From Ascoidea rubescens DSM 1968 (taxonomy: Eukaryota; Ascomycota; Saccharomycetes; Ascoideales; Ascoideaceae): DNA of 64,000 nt. The position numbers were made by a program, and so were the translations under genes. The notes below the pieces were generated by a model. That model had not been told where the DNA came from, made no database searches, and saw only the letters and a program-made list of their open reading frames with translations. This document shows positions 1-10,059 of this stretch, in pieces. Where the stretch lies: the NCBI RefSeq assembly GCF_001661345.1, contig NW_017962918.1, forward strand, positions 930,001-994,000. Direction: 5' to 3'. The number at the start of each line of letters is the position of its first letter. Position 1 is the first letter of the stretch.

Positions 1-169
1 TGGAGTCTCGCAATTTCAAGACCAACTTGATGTTCACATCACTTTCGAGCAACGCTCTGGATATCTCCTTCAACATGGTGTCGATGTCTGCCTCTTCAAC
101 ACTCGTGGTGGAAGATGTGACTTGTGCCACAGCAGCATTGATTCTTCGTCCTAGATCAGCTAAAACCAT
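1..169 (-). CDS. SRP54: Signal recognition particle 54 kDa subunit (N-terminal fragment)
   Basis: Only the first 56 codons lie in the window; the gene runs off the left edge. Translated from the ATG at 169 on the minus strand, it begins MVLADLGRRINAAV and continues through a segment ending ALLESDVNIKLVLKLR. This is the N-domain helical bundle of SRP54, nearly colinear with the yeast protein (MVLADLGKRINSAV..., ALLESDVNIALVSKLR). SRP54 is the GTPase that binds signal sequences on the ribosome and docks with the SRP receptor for co-translational ER targeting. The GTPase G-domain and the M-domain are outside the window. It is divergent from the TPR gene at 369, sharing about 200 bp of promoter. 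Confidence 0.93.
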   Translation of the reverse strand, partial: MVLADLGRRINAAVAQVTSSTTSVEEADIDTMLKEISRALLESDVNIKLVLKLRDS

Positions 170-273
170 TGTTCTCCTGCTGTTGTTCTTGCTGTTTCTG
201 CTGTTTCTGCTGCTGCTTCTTCTGGAGAAAGTCTGAGGGCGATTTAAACAGCGTTTCCTTCCTTAGAAAAGCG

Positions 274-279
274 CACGTG
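274..279. promoter_or_regulatory. CACGTG E-box in SRP54/TPR divergent promoter
   Basis: A palindromic CACGTG (context GCGCACGTGATC) lies in the 199-bp gap between the two divergent start codons. In yeasts this core is bound by Cbf1 and other bHLH factors. Use here is inferred from position only. Confidence 0.4.
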
Positions 280-368
280 ATCTGCAGAGACCGTCGCTGC
301 GGGTGCTGCTTTTTTTCTTTCTTCTTCTGCTGCACAAACAGCAAAGAGATGGAAAGTAGCTCAAAGCC

Positions 369-941
369 ATGGACTCTACTGATATTTATGCCAACAACCC
401 AGACGACGACTCCAACTTCAACAAAGACGACTTTGCCGAGTCGTTGAAGGCCTGCACTGTCATCAAAAGCGCCGGCGTCGCGTTATTCAGAAACAGCGAT
501 TTACCAGAATCACTAAACAAATTTATGAAATCGTTGAAATATTGCAATGAATTGATGCCAACAGATTCTTCTATATCGCCATTGTATACAGGTTTTCTCA
601 ATTTGAAGAAGTCTCTATTTCTCAATGTTTCGTTGATTTACTTGAAGCAAAATAAATATCACGAATCAATCAAGTACTGCAACTATCTCATCGAACTAAA
701 AGAATCCTATCCAGATTTCGATCAAACAGTCTCTGAGAAAGATTTAACAAAATGTTACTATCGATTGGGTAAAAACTATTTGAATTTGAAGAAATATGAT
801 CAAAGTCTAAAATACCTACTCAAAGCAAATAATCTCGATCCAATTGACAAATTAATTAAATCAGATCTACAAAACTGTCAATCAATAATAACTCGCCAAA
901 GGGAAAATGAAAAATCAAAATATTCAAAATTCTTCAACTAA
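369..941 (+). CDS. Stand-alone CPR6/CPR7-like TPR protein, no PPIase domain
   Basis: 190 residues made of TPR helices that align with the C-terminal half of yeast cyclophilin-40 co-chaperones Cpr6/Cpr7. Shared features are the first helix (VIKSAGVALF), the SLFLNVSLIYLK helix, TKCYYRLGKNYLNL, and a basic tail ending KYSKFFN (compare LSKMF in Cpr7). The cyclophilin domain is absent. The next gene upstream, SRP54, begins 200 bp away on the other strand, so a hidden 5' domain is unlikely. Of the five carboxylate-clamp positions that hold the Hsp90 MEEVD tail, Lys33, Asn86, Lys128 and Arg132 are present, but the usual helix-1 Asn is Val37. A role as an Hsp90/Hsp70 co-chaperone is inferred from family resemblance. 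It is convergent with FAS2 (143 bp between stops). Confidence 0.7.
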   Translation: MDSTDIYANNPDDDSNFNKDDFAESLKACTVIKSAGVALFRNSDLPESLNKFMKSLKYCNELMPTDSSISPLYTGFLNLKKSLFLNVSLIYLKQNKYHESIKYCNYLIELKESYPDFDQTVSEKDLTKCYYRLGKNYLNLKKYDQSLKYLLKANNLDPIDKLIKSDLQNCQSIITRQRENEKSKYSKFFN

Positions 942-1023
942 ATTTAACAATTCTTATATTTCGCACTAAAATTACTTTAAATATACTATATAGAGAATAT
1001 TATACAATAAACATTTTATCTGG

Positions 1024-1070
1024 TCTTTTTCACTATTTTGTTTCACTATTTTGTTTCACTATTTTTTTTC
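1024..1070. repeat. Short tandem repeat TTTTGTTTCACTA (about 3 copies)
   Basis: The sequence TTTCACTATTTTG is repeated about three times in the 3' intergenic gap between the TPR gene and FAS2. It is a T-rich minisatellite in the shared 3' UTR/terminator region. Confidence 0.7.
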
Positions 1071-1084
1071 CACTCGTTTTCTAC

Positions 1085-4000
1085 TTATATTTCAGCAAAT
1101 GCAACAGCTACTGCTTGGATATCATTGTGGCTAATACTGACTTGGAATCCCCTAATATCAGAATCAATAGCAGCATCAGCGGCATCTCCGTGTAATTGAA
1201 CCTTTGGAGCACCAGTTTTGGCATCACGAATAATTTCAATGTCCTTCAATGGTGCACCGGCTCCAAGTGATACTGTATCTAATGCCTTGAAAACAGCTTC
1301 TTTAGCTGACCAAGTGCCCGCAAATGAGGATTGGGGTGAGGCAGTATTAGAACAATAAAGAATTTCACTTTCAGTAAAATTGCGTTCAATAAATGTTTCA
1401 TTGTTAATATTAATTTCAGAAATTAACTCAACATCAACTCCAACATTTTTTTGTCCTTTTGTCATCAATGATAACATTTTTCCGGTCTTATCAGCTTCGT
1501 CATATAACAATGTCTTTTGAATAGCCTTTTCGCTGTATTTCAATTCCTTATCATTTAATTCAACTCTGACTAATGGATCCAAGTAAACTGGTTGTTCCAA
1601 CGCATCATCAAATGGTGCGTGCTTCTTAGCAACAAACATCGAACTTCTGGTCAATGCTGTATGTAAGTAACGGTAGGTACGTTTTTGACGAGCAGCTCTT
1701 CTAACAGCATAATCATTATAAGTATTTTCGTCAATAGCACCAAAAATATAATCTGGATGGATAACAATAGCCTGAGCTCCCTTTTGTCCAAATCCAAATG
1801 AGGTGACTGAAACTGCTTTAATTCCATCTGTCTTAAGAGTCTTGGATGGATACAAGATATGGTCGTATTGTTGTAAGACATTATCAACATTGTCTGCATT
1901 CCTATTGCCTGGAACAGTACCTGAATTCAAAATTTGAATGGCCCCATTAAGCATCCAGGCACCAGCTGCACCCTTTGGATGTCCAGTGAGGTATTTTTGA
2001 AAAACACCAATAACTGGATTACCTTTGGCACGTCCAAGATGTTTCAACATTCTATCAATAGTTTCGGATTCATTCTTATCGTTGGCTTTGGTTGATGTAC
2101 CATGGAAGGATGCAACACCCAAATCATCAATGGTTAATCCAAAAGCTGCAAGACTTGCACGAAGTGGTGCAATTCTTTCATTCTTGAAAATATCAACTGT
2201 ATAATATCTCTTAGCATTCTGAATTTCTTTACTAGCTTGAGTTTTAAGTTCTTGCACTCTCTCGTTAATAAACTCTTCCTTATTAAATATTTCTTCGGTA
2301 TCTGCCATTGAAAGTGCTTCATCTTCAACATCTAAAAGATCTTCTTCTAACATTCTATTAATATTTCTAATTCTCTTTTCCAATTGACGTTTACGGAATT
2401 TAATGTCCAAGATTGGTGTTGGGTATTTGTATGATCCATGATGTTCTCTTGCAGTGGTTAAAATACCTTTACCTGGTGCAGGAACTGAACGACCAATCTT
2501 ATCACTAGCAGTACTTGTCATACCAACAATTGCATAAATTGGAACACCCATTTCCAATGCAAGCTTAGCCGTCATAATAACTTGAATACCGGAACCTTGA
2601 GATTCCATGAAACCATTTCTTGATGTAGTTGCTGGTCTTGACATTTCAGTTGGTGGACGACCACTTTCTAATTCTTCAACAGCATCACTAGTAGCCTTCA
2701 TATTGGCAAATTCAAATGATCCTTCTTCTTGGAGATCATCATAACCACCAACAATACAAACTTTAGCTTTTTTGTTTAAAATAACTTCACAACCAACTTC
2801 AACTGATTCAATAGCAGTAGCACAGGCACCGACTGGTGTAAGAATTGGACCAGATGATGAAACTAACAACATATTAACCCAAGCGGACATGGTATTAATA
2901 AATGACTCTTGAAGAATGTCATTTTGAACAGACATGTCTTTATATCTATCTTTGAACATTCCTCTAAGAGCATTGATACCACCCATACCAGAACCAGAAC
3001 AAATACCAAATTCACTAACGTGAATATATTTGTAAAATTCATATGGATCACAAACACCTGAAGAAACCAAAGCTTCGATAGTAGCAACTAAATTGAATAA
3101 AGTAACTTGGTCAACTTGGTCAATGATATCGTCTGGAACACCATAACGTTTAGCGTCCCAACCAGTTGGTATTTGACCAGCAACTAAACGGTTGAAACGA
3201 ATAGCTTTTGGAATAAATAATATAGCGCCCTTTTTAATGGCAACACTATATTCACCAGAATTGTTTTTAAAGATTTCACACTTATCTTTGTGCTCCTTTT
3301 TGTATGCTAAAGCAGTTTCTTCAGAAGTAACAAATGGTTCCATGTCATGTTCAACAACAACTTCTTGAAGTAATTGTTTGTGGCTTGGATCATAACCATT
3401 GAATAAATCAGGTTCAATCAAACGAATACCAGTATGTTCAATAATGTATTTACCATATTTAGTGTGAATGTCTTGATCTTCAATTGGAGCTCCAGATTTG
3501 GCATCAACCCAACCAGCATGTTTTTGAGTATTTTCATATCTAATTAAACCCATAATGTAGGCCAAATAAATAGTGGATTCAATACAAAAACCACCATTGG
3601 CTTCCATATCCCAACGAGTGGCAGATGAACCGAAAGGACTGACTTCAGCAAAACCTGTGACGACAATAACACTTTCCAAATCAATAAGGTTTTCAAGATC
3701 AGGAGCAAGTTTTTTAATATCTTTATAAGGTTTAAGGGTTGGGAAGTGATGTTGCATATTAGAACGAGGTTGTAATTCAACTTTATTGTAGTTTGAGTGG
3801 TCATCGTTTTCGCCAAATACAACTTTATGTTCAATTGATGATTCAACACTAACCGCCTTACGGATTTCACTAGTTCTTTGGTATTCAGCACGTAAGTTAG
3901 CAGTCAATTCTCTCAAATTGGTTAAGAATTGGAAACCACCATTAAGATCAGCTTTAACTGGTCCATCTTGAGCCAATTGAGTGACTTGTTCAGACAACAA

Positions 4001-7000
4001 ACCTAATAAATTGAAAGCCATTTCCTGTTGAGAGAAAGTACGAACTCCATATTTCTCAATACCTTCAGCAACCATGTTATTACCAGACATAAGACCAGTT
4101 CCACGAGTCCATCCAATGACAGCACCAACAATAGTCAAGTATGAACCCCAGTCCTCACTGGCCCATTTGGCAAATAATGTTTCCAAAGAAATCTTAGATT
4201 CAGAATAAAGACCATCAGAACCAAATAAACCATGATTTGGAGATAATGGTAAAATAACTTCGGCAGGTCTTGTTCTAAAACCTCTTTTCTCTTTTTGAAT
4301 CTTAACTTGACCCATAATTCTGTAAACATTAGTAAGCATAATTCTGTGAGCCAATTCAGATTTGGAGTTGACTTCAGTTGCTTGAATACCATTTTCTGGG
4401 ATGGCAGCAAATGGAATAATAGCATCAAGATCCCAGCCTAATTCTGAGTAAATAAAGTTAATTAAAGAATCAACATCTTGAACTGAACCTTGGTTAAATG
4501 GAACAACAATAAGTTTAGAACCTTTTGAACCGTATTTGATATAAAGATTTTTATAAAAGTTAGTACTAGCACTGTTGAATCTAGATGTGGTGACAATAAC
4601 TTTAGCACCACCTGTGATAAGACCCTTAACGATATCAGCACCAATTGAACCACGACCAGCACCTGTAACAAGAACGAATTTTTCTTTGAAGGTAATACCA
4701 TTCATGGCAGCGTCTTCTAAGGTGTCTAAATAAGTTGCAGTTAATGAACGGTCGTAGAGCCATTCACCAGTAGGAGTCTTCTTTTGAATATGTAAGAACG
4801 GAATAGTTTCTGGTGGAATTAAACTAGAAACCGGTTGATTAATTTCAGTTTTGTCAGGCAATGAGGCAATTTCCGAAGTTTCATCATCTGAGGCATCATC
4901 ATCACTATGAGCTGAAGCTAAAATAGAGGCAGCTGAGCGTTTAGTTTCAATTTCTTCCGAATGATCGTCAATGAAAGTGAGTAATTGAGAGTATAAGTCA
5001 TTAACTTCTAGTTTTGTTTCTTTAGTTAATGAGGCTTGTTTGATTAGAGCTTTGTAAACTTTAACCAAATCTTCTTTAAGAGTGGGTTCTTTAATCTTTG
5101 TTAATTCACCACCTTGAGCAATGGTAGTAACATATTGAGATAAAGATCTAATGTTATCTCTTGGAACTTCAGCGTACTTGATATCACCCTTTTCAGTGAT
5201 TGTTGTTTTAGGACCAGTTGGATAATCAACGTCTTTGAAAGCAGGATCCTTTTCAAGGACTTGTTTACAGTTCTCAATTAATTGAGTACCTAATTTATAG
5301 GCCAAAGAATATTTGAATTCATCATTATCTTCATCCTTTGAAAGGACACCGGCTTTTCTGATGTGGTATTGCATGAATGTTATTAATTCTTCCGAAGCTT
5401 TATTCATAACAGCAATACATTTTGATACGATTTCTCTGTCAACGTTTGACAATCTGCCAAAGATGATATCGTAGTACATTTGTAGGACATCTTGTCTTGC
5501 CCAATTCCAAAAGGAGTCGTAAACTCTGCATTTCTTTGAGCTAAAGATTGGTTTAATACCAGAAACAAAGGCATCACCTAATTCTGTGTTAAATAGATCG
5601 ATTTCTGATTGTAGGGATTTATTAAGATTTTGTTCCTCAATGACTTTTTTGTCACCTTCTCTAAGGTCAATTTTGAGATATCTGGCAAGGATTTCCAAGT
5701 GTTGTCTTGCCATTGTCTTTTGATCTTTGGTGATTTCATCAAGAGCAGATGGGTCGAACATTGGCATACCACCAGCGGCACCACCAGCAGCACCGCCTTG
5801 AGATAAGTTAACACCAGCTACGGAGGCGTATTTTTGAGCGACAGAGTCTAGGAAGGAATTTGCTTCATCTTCAGAGGCCAAACGTTTTTCAGGTTGCATA
5901 GTCAAAGCAACTAATAAAGAGGCGTTTTGACGACCTTCCCCGAGACCCCATTTTTTTTGTAAGTAAGATTTAGCAGAGGTGGTTGTAAAGCCACCGGGCA
6001 TCTTTGATGAAATGAATTTTGAGATTAAAGCGGTGGAAGTTTTACCCAATTCTCCGTTATAAGATTCTTGGAATGAATCAGCCAATTCTTGTAGAGGAGT
6101 ATCTTCAGGTTTCTCGGGAGTTGAGCCAAATTCTTTACCCAAATCACCAAGAATTTCATTTTGAATGGTTGATTTACCGTTGACNNNNNNNNNNNNNNNN
6201 NNNNNNNNNNNNNNNNNNNNNNNNNNNNNNNNNNNNNNNNNNNNNNNNNNNNNNNNNNNNNNNNNNNNNNNNNNNNNNNNNNNNNNNNNNNNNNNNNNNN
6301 NNNNNNNNNNNNNNNNNNNNNNNNNNNNNNNNNNNNNNNNNNNNNNNNNNNNNNNNNNNNNNNNNNNNNNNNNNNNNNNNNNNNNNNNNNNNNNNNNNNN
6401 NNNNNNNNNNNNNNNNNNNNNNNNNNNNNNNNNNNNNNNNNNNNNNNNNNNNNNNNNNNNNNNNNNNNNNNNNNNNNNNNNNNNNNNNNNNTGTAGAGGA
6501 GTATCTTCAGGTTTCTCGGGAGTTGAGCCAAATTCTTTACCCAAATCACCAAGAATTTCATTTTGAATGGTTGATTTACCGTTGACTAAATCCTTTATAG
6601 TCTTTGACATTGGAATGTCAGCTAGAGATTTCTTCAATTTATGAGCAACAATAACTTGTAAAATAAAGGTGGCTTTCAATGGTTGATCAGCTACAGGAGC
6701 AGCGGCAGCAACAGGGGCGGGAGCAGCAGCAATAGGAGCAGGAGCCCTTGAAGCAGCAGGCTTAGGCTTGGGAGCAGAATCAGATTTAATTGCTTTTTTC
6801 TTTGAGGCAGCAGCGACGGCAGCCTTTGGAGCACTTGGGGCTTCAGTGTAATAGATGGCAGCTTGGTCATTTGCGTAACTTAACAATTCTCTATTGATGT
6901 TCAAGGCTTGATCAAAAGGTTCATAATTTTTGAGAGTTCTCTTTGCCATCCCAACCAAAGTTGGAGATGGACCGATTTCGATAAACTTGGAGATCTTTTT

Positions 7001-7114
7001 CTCTTCAAAGATGACCTTCTGAGTCTCGATCCATCTGACAGGAGATGCAAATTGATAAGCTAAAAGCTCAATCAAAAGGGTGTGAGCGAGTTCTTGTTCG
7101 ACTTCTGGACGCAT
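1085..7114 (-). CDS. FAS2: Fatty acid synthase subunit alpha
   Basis: Alpha subunit of the cytosolic type I fungal fatty acid synthase. The start is the internal Met at 7114 ([20 protein letters not shown]), which aligns with Met1 of yeast Fas2; the open frame continues 61 codons upstream, but those codons are promoter. Domains in order: the C-terminal part of the malonyl/palmitoyl transferase, an Ala/Pro linker, the acyl carrier protein (pantetheine Ser in [12 protein letters not shown]), ketoreductase ([12 protein letters not shown]), ketosynthase (Cys in TPVGACATA, His in [13 protein letters not shown] and [10 protein letters not shown]), and the C-terminal phosphopantetheinyl transferase ([18 protein letters not shown]). 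As assembled it is 2009 residues including a run of Ns. Removing the gap plus one of two identical 95-bp flanks takes out 402 bp (134 codons) and leaves about 1875 residues, close to the 1887 of S. cerevisiae. It lies in tandem downstream of URA3. Confidence 0.97.
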   Translation of the reverse strand: MRPEVEQELAHTLLIELLAYQFASPVRWIETQKVIFEEKKISKFIEIGPSPTLVGMAKRTLKNYEPFDQALNINRELLSYANDQAAIYYTEAPSAPKAAVAAASKKKAIKSDSAPKPKPAASRAPAPIAAAPAPVAAAAPVADQPLKATFILQVIVAHKLKKSLADIPMSKTIKDLVNGKSTIQNEILGDLGKEFGSTPEKPEDTPLXXXXXXXXXXXXXXXXXXXXXXXXXXXXXXXXXXXXXXXXXXXXXXXXXXXXXXXXXXXXXXXXXXXXXXXXXXXXXXXXXXXXXXXXXXXXXXXXXXXXXXXVNGKSTIQNEILGDLGKEFGSTPEKPEDTPLQELADSFQESYNGELGKTSTALISKFISSKMPGGFTTTSAKSYLQKKWGLGEGRQNASLLVALTMQPEKRLASEDEANSFLDSVAQKYASVAGVNLSQGGAAGGAAGGMPMFDPSALDEITKDQKTMARQHLEILARYLKIDLREGDKKVIEEQNLNKSLQSEIDLFNTELGDAFVSGIKPIFSSKKCRVYDSFWNWARQDVLQMYYDIIFGRLSNVDREIVSKCIAVMNKASEELITFMQYHIRKAGVLSKDEDNDEFKYSLAYKLGTQLIENCKQVLEKDPAFKDVDYPTGPKTTITEKGDIKYAEVPRDNIRSLSQYVTTIAQGGELTKIKEPTLKEDLVKVYKALIKQASLTKETKLEVNDLYSQLLTFIDDHSEEIETKRSAASILASAHSDDDASDDETSEIASLPDKTEINQPVSSLIPPETIPFLHIQKKTPTGEWLYDRSLTATYLDTLEDAAMNGITFKEKFVLVTGAGRGSIGADIVKGLITGGAKVIVTTSRFNSASTNFYKNLYIKYGSKGSKLIVVPFNQGSVQDVDSLINFIYSELGWDLDAIIPFAAIPENGIQATEVNSKSELAHRIMLTNVYRIMGQVKIQKEKRGFRTRPAEVILPLSPNHGLFGSDGLYSESKISLETLFAKWASEDWGSYLTIVGAVIGWTRGTGLMSGNNMVAEGIEKYGVRTFSQQEMAFNLLGLLSEQVTQLAQDGPVKADLNGGFQFLTNLRELTANLRAEYQRTSEIRKAVSVESSIEHKVVFGENDDHSNYNKVELQPRSNMQHHFPTLKPYKDIKKLAPDLENLIDLESVIVVTGFAEVSPFGSSATRWDMEANGGFCIESTIYLAYIMGLIRYENTQKHAGWVDAKSGAPIEDQDIHTKYGKYIIEHTGIRLIEPDLFNGYDPSHKQLLQEVVVEHDMEPFVTSEETALAYKKEHKDKCEIFKNNSGEYSVAIKKGAILFIPKAIRFNRLVAGQIPTGWDAKRYGVPDDIIDQVDQVTLFNLVATIEALVSSGVCDPYEFYKYIHVSEFGICSGSGMGGINALRGMFKDRYKDMSVQNDILQESFINTMSAWVNMLLVSSSGPILTPVGACATAIESVEVGCEVILNKKAKVCIVGGYDDLQEEGSFEFANMKATSDAVEELESGRPPTEMSRPATTSRNGFMESQGSGIQVIMTAKLALEMGVPIYAIVGMTSTASDKIGRSVPAPGKGILTTAREHHGSYKYPTPILDIKFRKRQLEKRIRNINRMLEEDLLDVEDEALSMADTEEIFNKEEFINERVQELKTQASKEIQNAKRYYTVDIFKNERIAPLRASLAAFGLTIDDLGVASFHGTSTKANDKNESETIDRMLKHLGRAKGNPVIGVFQKYLTGHPKGAAGAWMLNGAIQILNSGTVPGNRNADNVDNVLQQYDHILYPSKTLKTDGIKAVSVTSFGFGQKGAQAIVIHPDYIFGAIDENTYNDYAVRRAARQKRTYRYLHTALTRSSMFVAKKHAPFDDALEQPVYLDPLVRVELNDKELKYSEKAIQKTLLYDEADKTGKMLSLMTKGQKNVGVDVELISEININNETFIERNFTESEILYCSNTASPQSSFAGTWSAKEAVFKALDTVSLGAGAPLKDIEIIRDAKTGAPKVQLHGDAADAAIDSDIRGFQVSISHNDIQAVAVAFAEI
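6090..6184. repeat. 95-bp direct duplication, copy 1 (assembly artefact)
   Basis: Identical to 6492-6586. The two copies flank the N gap and encode the same ACP segment of FAS2 ([18 protein letters not shown] and onward), which occurs once in other Fas2 proteins. This is best read as unmerged overlapping contig ends. Confidence 0.9.
6185..6491. other. Assembly gap, 307 Ns, inside FAS2
   Basis: Run of undetermined bases within the FAS2 acyl carrier domain. Gap plus one flank (307+95) equals 402 bp, an exact multiple of three. The frame is kept, and removing it restores a normal-length Fas2, so there is probably no missing sequence. Confidence 0.95.
6492..6586. repeat. 95-bp direct duplication, copy 2 (assembly artefact)
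   Basis: Exact copy of 6090-6184 on the other side of the N gap; see the gap entry. Confidence 0.9.
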
Positions 7115-7324
7115 TGCTGAAGATGAGTGGATGGGAGTTGCAAAGAAGCAGTTGGGGAGAAAGAAGAGGATAAGAGAATAAGATGGGATGAATATGGACA
7201 GATTATATAAGATAGCAGAGTACGTGAAAAATGCTGCTGGATCGTACGGGCCAATCAGCACGCGGAATGCGGCCAACAATTCCCAGCGCTCCAACAAAAA
7301 AACGACGCCAGCAGCACGGGTTGC
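7115..7324 (-). promoter_or_regulatory. FAS2 promoter with inositol/choline-type element and CCAAT box
   Basis: 210 bp between the URA3 stop and the FAS2 start. At 7221-7230 the plus strand reads TACGTGAAAA, close to the UAS-INO core (CATGTGAAAT) bound by Ino2/Ino4, which controls FAS genes in S. cerevisiae. A CCAAT is present at 7251-7255. Both assignments are by motif only. The distal half (7250-7324) is markedly GC-rich. Confidence 0.35.
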
Positions 7325-8128
7325 TTAGCCGGAAAGGGCACTCCGGGCGCGGTATGCCTCCCACCCAGCACGACGGTATCTCTCACCCTCGACAGCCGGA
7401 TCTCTGCCGTTACCAAACAAGCCTCGGCCCACAATGATGATATCAGTGCCCCCGAACACGACGTCGTCAACCAGACGGTACTGCTGTCCGAGGGCGTCGC
7501 CCTTGTCGTCCAACCCCACGCCGGGGGTCATAAGCACCCAGTCAAAGCCCTCGTCGAAGCCGTTGATGTAGTTCTGGGCGATGAAACCGATCACGAACTC
7601 CCTGTCGGATTTCGCAATGGCGATGGTCTGTTGGGTGTACTCACCCTTCGCCAACGAGCCCTTCGACGACAACTCTGCAAGCATCAAAAGACCCCTGGGC
7701 TCGCTCGTTGTTTCTTTTGCAGCTTCCTTCAACCCTCTCACGATTCCCTCGCCAGTGACTCCATGAGCGTTGGTGATATCTGCCCACGACGAGATCTTGT
7801 AGATGCCATCTTTGTACTGGTGCTTCACTGTGTTGCCGATGTCTGCAAACTTCCGGTCTTCAAAGATTAAAAAATTGTGTTTTTTCTTCAACTCCAATAG
7901 CGGTGCAATGGTTTTCTCGTACGAGAAGTCGTTGATGATGTCGATGTGAGTCTTAACCAAACAAATATACGGTCCCAACTGCTCGATCAATGCAAGAAAC
8001 TCCTTTGTAGTCGAGACGTCGATGGAGGCACATAAGTTGGAATGCTTGCTTTGCATGATCCCAAAGAGCTTTTTGACCAACGGAGAAGAGTGCGCCTCTG
8101 CTCTTTCTAAGTACGATAACAACGCCAT
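7325..8128 (-). CDS. URA3: Orotidine 5'-phosphate decarboxylase
   Basis: 267 residues, the same length as S. cerevisiae Ura3. It decarboxylates OMP to UMP, the last step of de novo pyrimidine synthesis. Visible signatures are [10 protein letters not shown] (substrate Asp), LVKTHIDI, the catalytic block [12 protein letters not shown] with Lys93, [23 protein letters not shown], the phosphate-binding [19 protein letters not shown], and [10 protein letters not shown]. The start at 8128 fits the family. The 3' half is much richer in G+C than surrounding genes (for example 7440-7560). It is divergent from TIM9, with about 300 bp between starts. Confidence 0.97.
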   Translation of the reverse strand: MALLSYLERAEAHSSPLVKKLFGIMQSKHSNLCASIDVSTTKEFLALIEQLGPYICLVKTHIDIINDFSYEKTIAPLLELKKKHNFLIFEDRKFADIGNTVKHQYKDGIYKISSWADITNAHGVTGEGIVRGLKEAAKETTSEPRGLLMLAELSSKGSLAKGEYTQQTIAIAKSDREFVIGFIAQNYINGFDEGFDWVLMTPGVGLDDKGDALGQQYRLVDDVVFGGTDIIIVGRGLFGNGRDPAVEGERYRRAGWEAYRARSALSG

Positions 8129-8434
8129 TCTTATCTACCACCAGTATCCACTAATCAATAGGAATAAGAATCAACTGCACCAAGAATCGACAGCAATAAG
8201 AAGCAGTATCATCAATTGTACCTCGTCTTCGTTTTTTCCTCTTCTTTTTTTCCTCCTCTGTTTTTCCGTCCCGGATTTCCGCATCCGCCGCAACGGAAAC
8301 GAAAGGCAAATTTCTTCAACTCTTCCAAAGCAATTCCTTCATCTTCACCAGCTCCACCAATTCCACCACAATCACCACAGTCGCCTCCCCAATTCCCCTG
8401 TTCTCTCCACCTCTCTCCCCTATCACACTCAAAA
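8129..8434. promoter_or_regulatory. URA3/TIM9 divergent promoter
   Basis: 306 bp between two start codons. It contains pyrimidine-rich stretches (8226-8275 and 8330-8430) typical of yeast 5' UTRs. I see no gene and no clear TATA box. Confidence 0.5.
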
Positions 8435-8790
8435 ATGGACCAGTTGACTTCTCGTGAACAACAACAGTTCAACTCTTTGGTTGAACAGAAGCAAATGAAG
8501 GACTTCATGCGTGTATGTATCCTGATCACCATCCTCAATGATCCACACAACTCAACCTCCCAAACCCAACGATATACTAACAATCCCAACCCATCGTCCT
8601 ACAGCTCTACTCAAACTTGGTGGAAAAATGCTTCACTGACTGTGTCACTGATTTCACTTCCAAAAACCTATCTGGCAAAGAAGAGAGCTGTGTCTTGAAA
8701 TGCACTGAAAAATTCCTAAAGCACAGCGAAAGAGTTGGTTTAAGATTCCAGGAAGAGAACCAGAAATTGATGCAAAACATGAGACGCTAA
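8435..8790 (+). CDS. TIM9: Mitochondrial small Tim chaperone Tim9 (one intron)
   Basis: Two exons, 8435-8512 and 8605-8790, give 87 residues, the same length as S. cerevisiae Tim9. Exon 1 encodes [20 protein letters not shown] then MKDFMR. Exon 2 opens [14 protein letters not shown] and carries both CX3C motifs (CFTDC, CVLKC), followed by [16 protein letters not shown]. Tim9 pairs with Tim10 in a hexamer that escorts hydrophobic carrier precursors across the intermembrane space to the TIM22 translocase. Without splicing the frame stays open through the intron but would give a wrong protein, so the ATG-initiated reading at 8216 or 8435 without splicing should not be annotated. The 5' UTR is pyrimidine-rich. 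Confidence 0.95.
8513..8604 (+). other. Spliceosomal intron of TIM9 (92 nt)
   Basis: 5' site GTATGT at 8513, exact branch sequence TACTAAC at 8575-8581, 3' CAG ending 8604. It sits between codons 26 (Arg) and 27 (Leu). The S. cerevisiae reference gene, as I recall it, is uninterrupted. Confidence 0.95.
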
Positions 8791-9168
8791 CCAACACTTG
8801 TGCTCGTTATATCTCTTCTCTTCTCTTCTCTTATCCTACACTAAATATCTTCCCAAGTAAATACACTATCTAAATACACACAACCTATTATCTTGTATAT
8901 ATATCTACTGCGAATAATTTCCATTTTCATCACCAAACGAAATACGACCCTTCGCTCTTCCTCGAATTTTTCACTTAAACGAATTCCAACTCTCTTTTGA
9001 TTTGTGTATAAATTCCTTTTTTCACTCTACTTTCTTCTTTCTTCTTTCTTATACTTTCCCAAATATTATATAAAAACCCTCTTTCTCTTTCTCTTTCTCT
9101 TTCTCTTTCTCTTTCTCTTTGAATTATACCTCTTCTTACTCACTCACTCGCCTACTCGTTTCCTCATC
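8791..9168 (+). promoter_or_regulatory. TIM9 3' end and IDI1 promoter
   Basis: 378 bp without a gene. It holds the TIM9 3' UTR and a TATATAAAAA-like stretch near 9066-9076, followed by a (TTTCTC)n pyrimidine array (about 9080-9120) leading to the IDI1 start. The open frame from 9004 is a translation of this array and not coding. Confidence 0.55.
9080..9120 (+). repeat. (TTTCTC)n microsatellite in IDI1 5' UTR
   Basis: About seven uninterrupted copies of TTTCTC, 50 bp before the IDI1 ATG. Confidence 0.9.
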
Positions 9169-10059
9169 ATGACTATCTCCCACACTGTCGATGGCTCTAA
9201 ATCTTACAACGATTTGGTCAAATCTCTATCTCCCAATGACATCTTATCTCTCTTTAAAGACGACATAATCCCACTATCCAATGATCTATCTCTATCTCCT
9301 TCCTCTCCTCCCACTTCTTCCTCTTCCTCCTCTTCCTCTTCCTCTCCTTCCAAACTAGACTCACTCCTCTTCCAGGGCCATGACCAAGAACAAATCAAAC
9401 TAATGAACGAAAATTGCATTGTCGCTGACTACCACGACACTCCCTTAGGTGGTGCAACAAAAAAAGTCTGCCACATCAAATCAAACATTGATCGTGGCCT
9501 CCTCCATAGAGCCTTCTCGGTCTTCCTCTTCAACAGCTCAGACAACCAATTCAAACTACTCCTACAACAAAGAGCTGACGAAAAAATCACCTTTGCCAAT
9601 ATGTGGACAAATACCTGCTGCTCTCATCCTCTACTAACCCCATCTGAATTTGGTTCCACCCTAGAAAAATCAATCCTCGGTGCCAAAAATGCTGCTCAAA
9701 GAAAACTATTTCATGAACTAGGGATCGATCCCAGTTTCGTTCCAATTGAAAAATTCAAATTCTTAACCAGAATCCACTACATGGCTCCAAATCCAAATGA
9801 TACCAACTGGGCTGAACACGAAATTGACTACATACTCTTCATCAAATCAAATAACCCACCTTTAAACCCAAACTGGAACGAAATCAAAGACTACAGATAC
9901 GTCTCTATTACAGAATTGAAACAAATGTTCCAAGATGAAAGCATCATCTTCACTCCTTGGTTCAAATTAATCTGCGAAGCATATTTGTTCAAATGGTGGG
10001 AAAAATTAATCAATAATCAAAACTTGCCTGTTAATCATGAATTGGAACATATGATTTGA
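9169..10059 (+). CDS. IDI1: Isopentenyl-diphosphate delta-isomerase
   Basis: 296 residues (S. cerevisiae 288). It interconverts IPP and DMAPP in the isoprenoid/sterol pathway. The start MTISHTVDGSKSYNDLV at 9169 matches family N-termini; the 55 codons upstream in frame are a pyrimidine tract. Landmarks are GHDQEQIKLMNENCIV, TKKVCHIKSNIDRGLLHRAF, LLLQQRADEKITF, the catalytic Cys in WTNTCCSHPL, the Nudix-like helix RKLFHELGI, the metal/catalytic Glu in NWAEHEIDYILF, and TPWFKLICEAYLFKWWE at the C-terminus. A Ser-rich linker (about residues 43-62) is a local insertion relative to the yeast enzyme. It is convergent with SIN3. Confidence 0.97.
   Translation: MTISHTVDGSKSYNDLVKSLSPNDILSLFKDDIIPLSNDLSLSPSSPPTSSSSSSSSSSPSKLDSLLFQGHDQEQIKLMNENCIVADYHDTPLGGATKKVCHIKSNIDRGLLHRAFSVFLFNSSDNQFKLLLQQRADEKITFANMWTNTCCSHPLLTPSEFGSTLEKSILGAKNAAQRKLFHELGIDPSFVPIEKFKFLTRIHYMAPNPNDTNWAEHEIDYILFIKSNNPPLNPNWNEIKDYRYVSITELKQMFQDESIIFTPWFKLICEAYLFKWWEKLINNQNLPVNHELEHMI

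Noticed and set aside
7115-7297. 61-codon N-terminal extension of FAS2
   Set aside because: The conserved Fas2 N-terminus starts at the internal Met at 7114. The extension overlaps the promoter with CCAAT and TACGTGAAAA elements.
9004-9168. Leucine/phenylalanine-rich N-terminal extension of IDI1 that mimics a signal peptide
   Set aside because: It is a translation of the (TTTCTC)n 5' UTR array; Idi1 is cytosolic and the family start is at 9169.
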